Of a stretch of 7,175 bases of DNA, positions 6,042 to 7,175 are shown piece after piece. How positions within the stretch are numbered: the first letter of the stretch is position 1; each line of letters starts with the position of its first letter. The position numbers and the translations under genes are program-made. This DNA comes from an uncultured Clostridium sp. (GTDB taxonomy: Bacteria > Bacillota > Clostridia > TANB77 > CAG-508), in the NCBI GenBank assembly GCA_947062645.1, contig CAMSQT010000052.1, forward strand, positions 1-7,175, written 5' to 3'. The notes under the pieces were generated by a model. The model ran no database searches, was not told the origin of the DNA, and saw only the letters and a program-made list of their open reading frames with translations.

Positions 6042-6042
6042 C

Positions 6043-6073
6043 AAAATGGGCATTGAATAGATGCCCATTTTTT
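6043..6073. terminator. Intrinsic terminator of spoIVA, probably bidirectional
   Basis: Arm AAAATGGGCAT (6043-6053) and its exact complement (6061-6071) form an 11-base stem with a 7-base loop and a T-run to 6073, directly after the spoIVA stop codon. The A-run on the other side gives a U-tail on the minus strand, so it can also end the convergent transglutaminase gene, which stops at 6099. Confidence 0.88.
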
Positions 6074-6098
6074 CATTGTAACTGTTACTCCTATTCTT

Positions 6099-7118
6099 CT
6101 AATAACTCGTACTACTAATAGGCGGATAACTAAATACCCTACCCCCTTCTGTAAACTGATTACTTGGCGTATGATCTTTTGCCATATCATTTGATCCTTT
6201 TAAAAAGTAGCGTGTCTTAGAACTTTGACTAACCCAACCCGTACTAGATACTGGATCATCCCAAGTCGCATCAACAGCATACCACTTGTTACCTAATTGC
6301 ACATAATTCCAAGCATGATTCTCTGTTTTTCCCTCCGAATTTCTACCCTTTCCAATTACCAAAGTACATGGTATATTTAGAGCATCCATCAAATACTTAA
6401 AACTCCTTGCATATCCTTCACAAACCGCTTCACCGTTTACCATAGCTCCATAGATATTATAAATATTAGCTTTTGAAATCGTAGAATCATACTCTATTTT
6501 GTCTACCAAATAATCATGCACCATTTTAATATTGTCAAAGGTGTTTGCTCTTTTATTTTGTAAAATATAGTTTCTTTCTTTTTCAATCTCTTGTATTGCT
6601 TTATTAACCTGCTCTTTAGAAGAAAACTCGTCAATCAAATAATTAGCTTCATTTCCATTATTGATATAAACACCATAGGTTACTTTCTTTCCTTTTGTTG
6701 TTGTTTCAATATTTAGATACATCTTATTAGGACTTAAATAAAATACATCTGGATTATCATAAGTATATGCTTCAATAGCAGATTGATAATATTTGCCTAA
6801 CTGATCTTGCCCATCAGCTTGGCTTAATAAATCACTAAAAGAACTTCCTAATTCTATCTTATAGGTTCCTGTTTTCATATTTTCTTTATTACTTTCAAAT
6901 GCTTTATAGATAGTTTTTGATTCCTCTTCTAATTGATTATAAAAATATTTATCTACTGTTATATTGGAGTAGTCAACTTCGTTTACTTCTTTCTTTCCAT
7001 CTTTAATTCCTTCAAATGGATTTTCTATAATTTTAGGAGCTTTGATATCTTTTTCCTCTTTTTCTTCCCCTTGTTGGAAAATTGTTACTACATTTTCTGG
7101 CTCCACGGAAGTTTCCAA
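6099..7118 (-). CDS. Transglutaminase-like cysteine protease/peptidase domain protein, 5' incomplete
   Basis: A 339-residue reading frame with an acidic/lysine-rich linker (1-60), an alpha/beta region of unknown type (60-190) and a C-terminal transglutaminase-core domain with the full triad: Cys233 in GEAVCEGYA, His268 in ENHAWNY and Asp283 in AVDATWDD. Such proteins are usually surface-exposed, acting as peptidases or in cell-wall turnover; the substrate here cannot be told. The frame opens at TTG with no ribosome site, so the start is doubtful. Upstream in the same frame, after a TAA at 7128-7130, a run of Phe/Ile/Val codons (7134-7175) looks like a membrane anchor, so the true gene probably extends past the window and the stop is either a contig-end error or a real nonsense change. 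Stop TAG at 6099-6101. Confidence 0.85.
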   Translation of the reverse strand: METSVEPENVVTIFQQGEEKEEKDIKAPKIIENPFEGIKDGKKEVNEVDYSNITVDKYFYNQLEEESKTIYKAFESNKENMKTGTYKIELGSSFSDLLSQADGQDQLGKYYQSAIEAYTYDNPDVFYLSPNKMYLNIETTTKGKKVTYGVYINNGNEANYLIDEFSSKEQVNKAIQEIEKERNYILQNKRANTFDNIKMVHDYLVDKIEYDSTISKANIYNIYGAMVNGEAVCEGYARSFKYLMDALNIPCTLVIGKGRNSEGKTENHAWNYVQLGNKWYAVDATWDDPVSSTGWVSQSSKTRYFLKGSNDMAKDHTPSNQFTEGGRVFSYPPISSTSY

Positions 7119-7175
7119 TATTTTTATTTATTTACAAAAAAATATAACAAATAAAAAAAAAAAAACAAAAATAAA

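Noticed and set aside
5978..6190. Small minus-strand reading frame over the spoIVA end and terminator
   Set aside because: It runs antisense through conserved spoIVA codons and the terminator, with no recognisable product.

Overview
The window is a strongly AT-rich stretch of a low-GC, spore-forming Firmicute, most likely an uncultured clostridium. Evidence: a full-length spoIVA behind a sigma-E-like promoter, strong AAGGAGG ribosome sites, short U-tailed terminators, and a DUF421/DUF4363 pair typical of Clostridia. The first 44 bases are not genomic: they are an Illumina read-2 adapter preceded by what looks like an 8-base index. Both window edges therefore look like contig ends.

Layout. 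47-641 (+): C-terminal part of a Lon-family ATP-dependent protease, ending in a palindromic terminator. 1815-1132 and 1056-667 (-): DUF421 membrane protein then DUF4363 protein, separated by a small repeat/hairpin. 1993-2367 (+): small holin-like (YvlD-like) membrane protein, with a bidirectional terminator at 2380-2430. 4379-3134 and 3109-2444 (-): eukaryotic-type UTP:sugar-1-phosphate uridylyltransferase followed 24 bases later by a left-handed beta-helix acyltransferase resembling the GlmU C-terminal half. 4562-6041 (+): spoIVA. 7118-6099 (-): transglutaminase-domain protein running off the right edge. No tRNA, rRNA, CRISPR array or transposase gene is visible, and no gap exceeds 300 bases.

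The main observation concerns translation. Three otherwise intact, conserved genes (lon-like, uridylyltransferase, spoIVA) each need a single +1 frameshift. In all three the codon at the break is an in-frame CGG, and skipping its C gives a conserved glycine codon GGN that restores the protein to its end. By my reading of about 2,100 codons these are the only in-frame CGG codons in the window, whereas CGT, CGA, CGC, AGA and AGG are used as ordinary arginine codons. CGG trinucleotides that are out of frame (NNC GGN) cause no break. This fits a lineage in which CGG is not decoded as arginine but triggers, or tolerates, a +1 shift (or is read as a four-base CGGN glycine codon). A motif-specific sequencing error is the chief alternative. 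The Illumina adapter and the intact A/T homopolymers inside genes argue against random indels.

Functionally the window mixes envelope precursor synthesis (uridylyltransferase plus acyltransferase), spore coat assembly (SpoIVA), proteolysis and membrane proteins. They are in separate transcription units, so apart from the two minus-strand pairs there is no sign of a single pathway.
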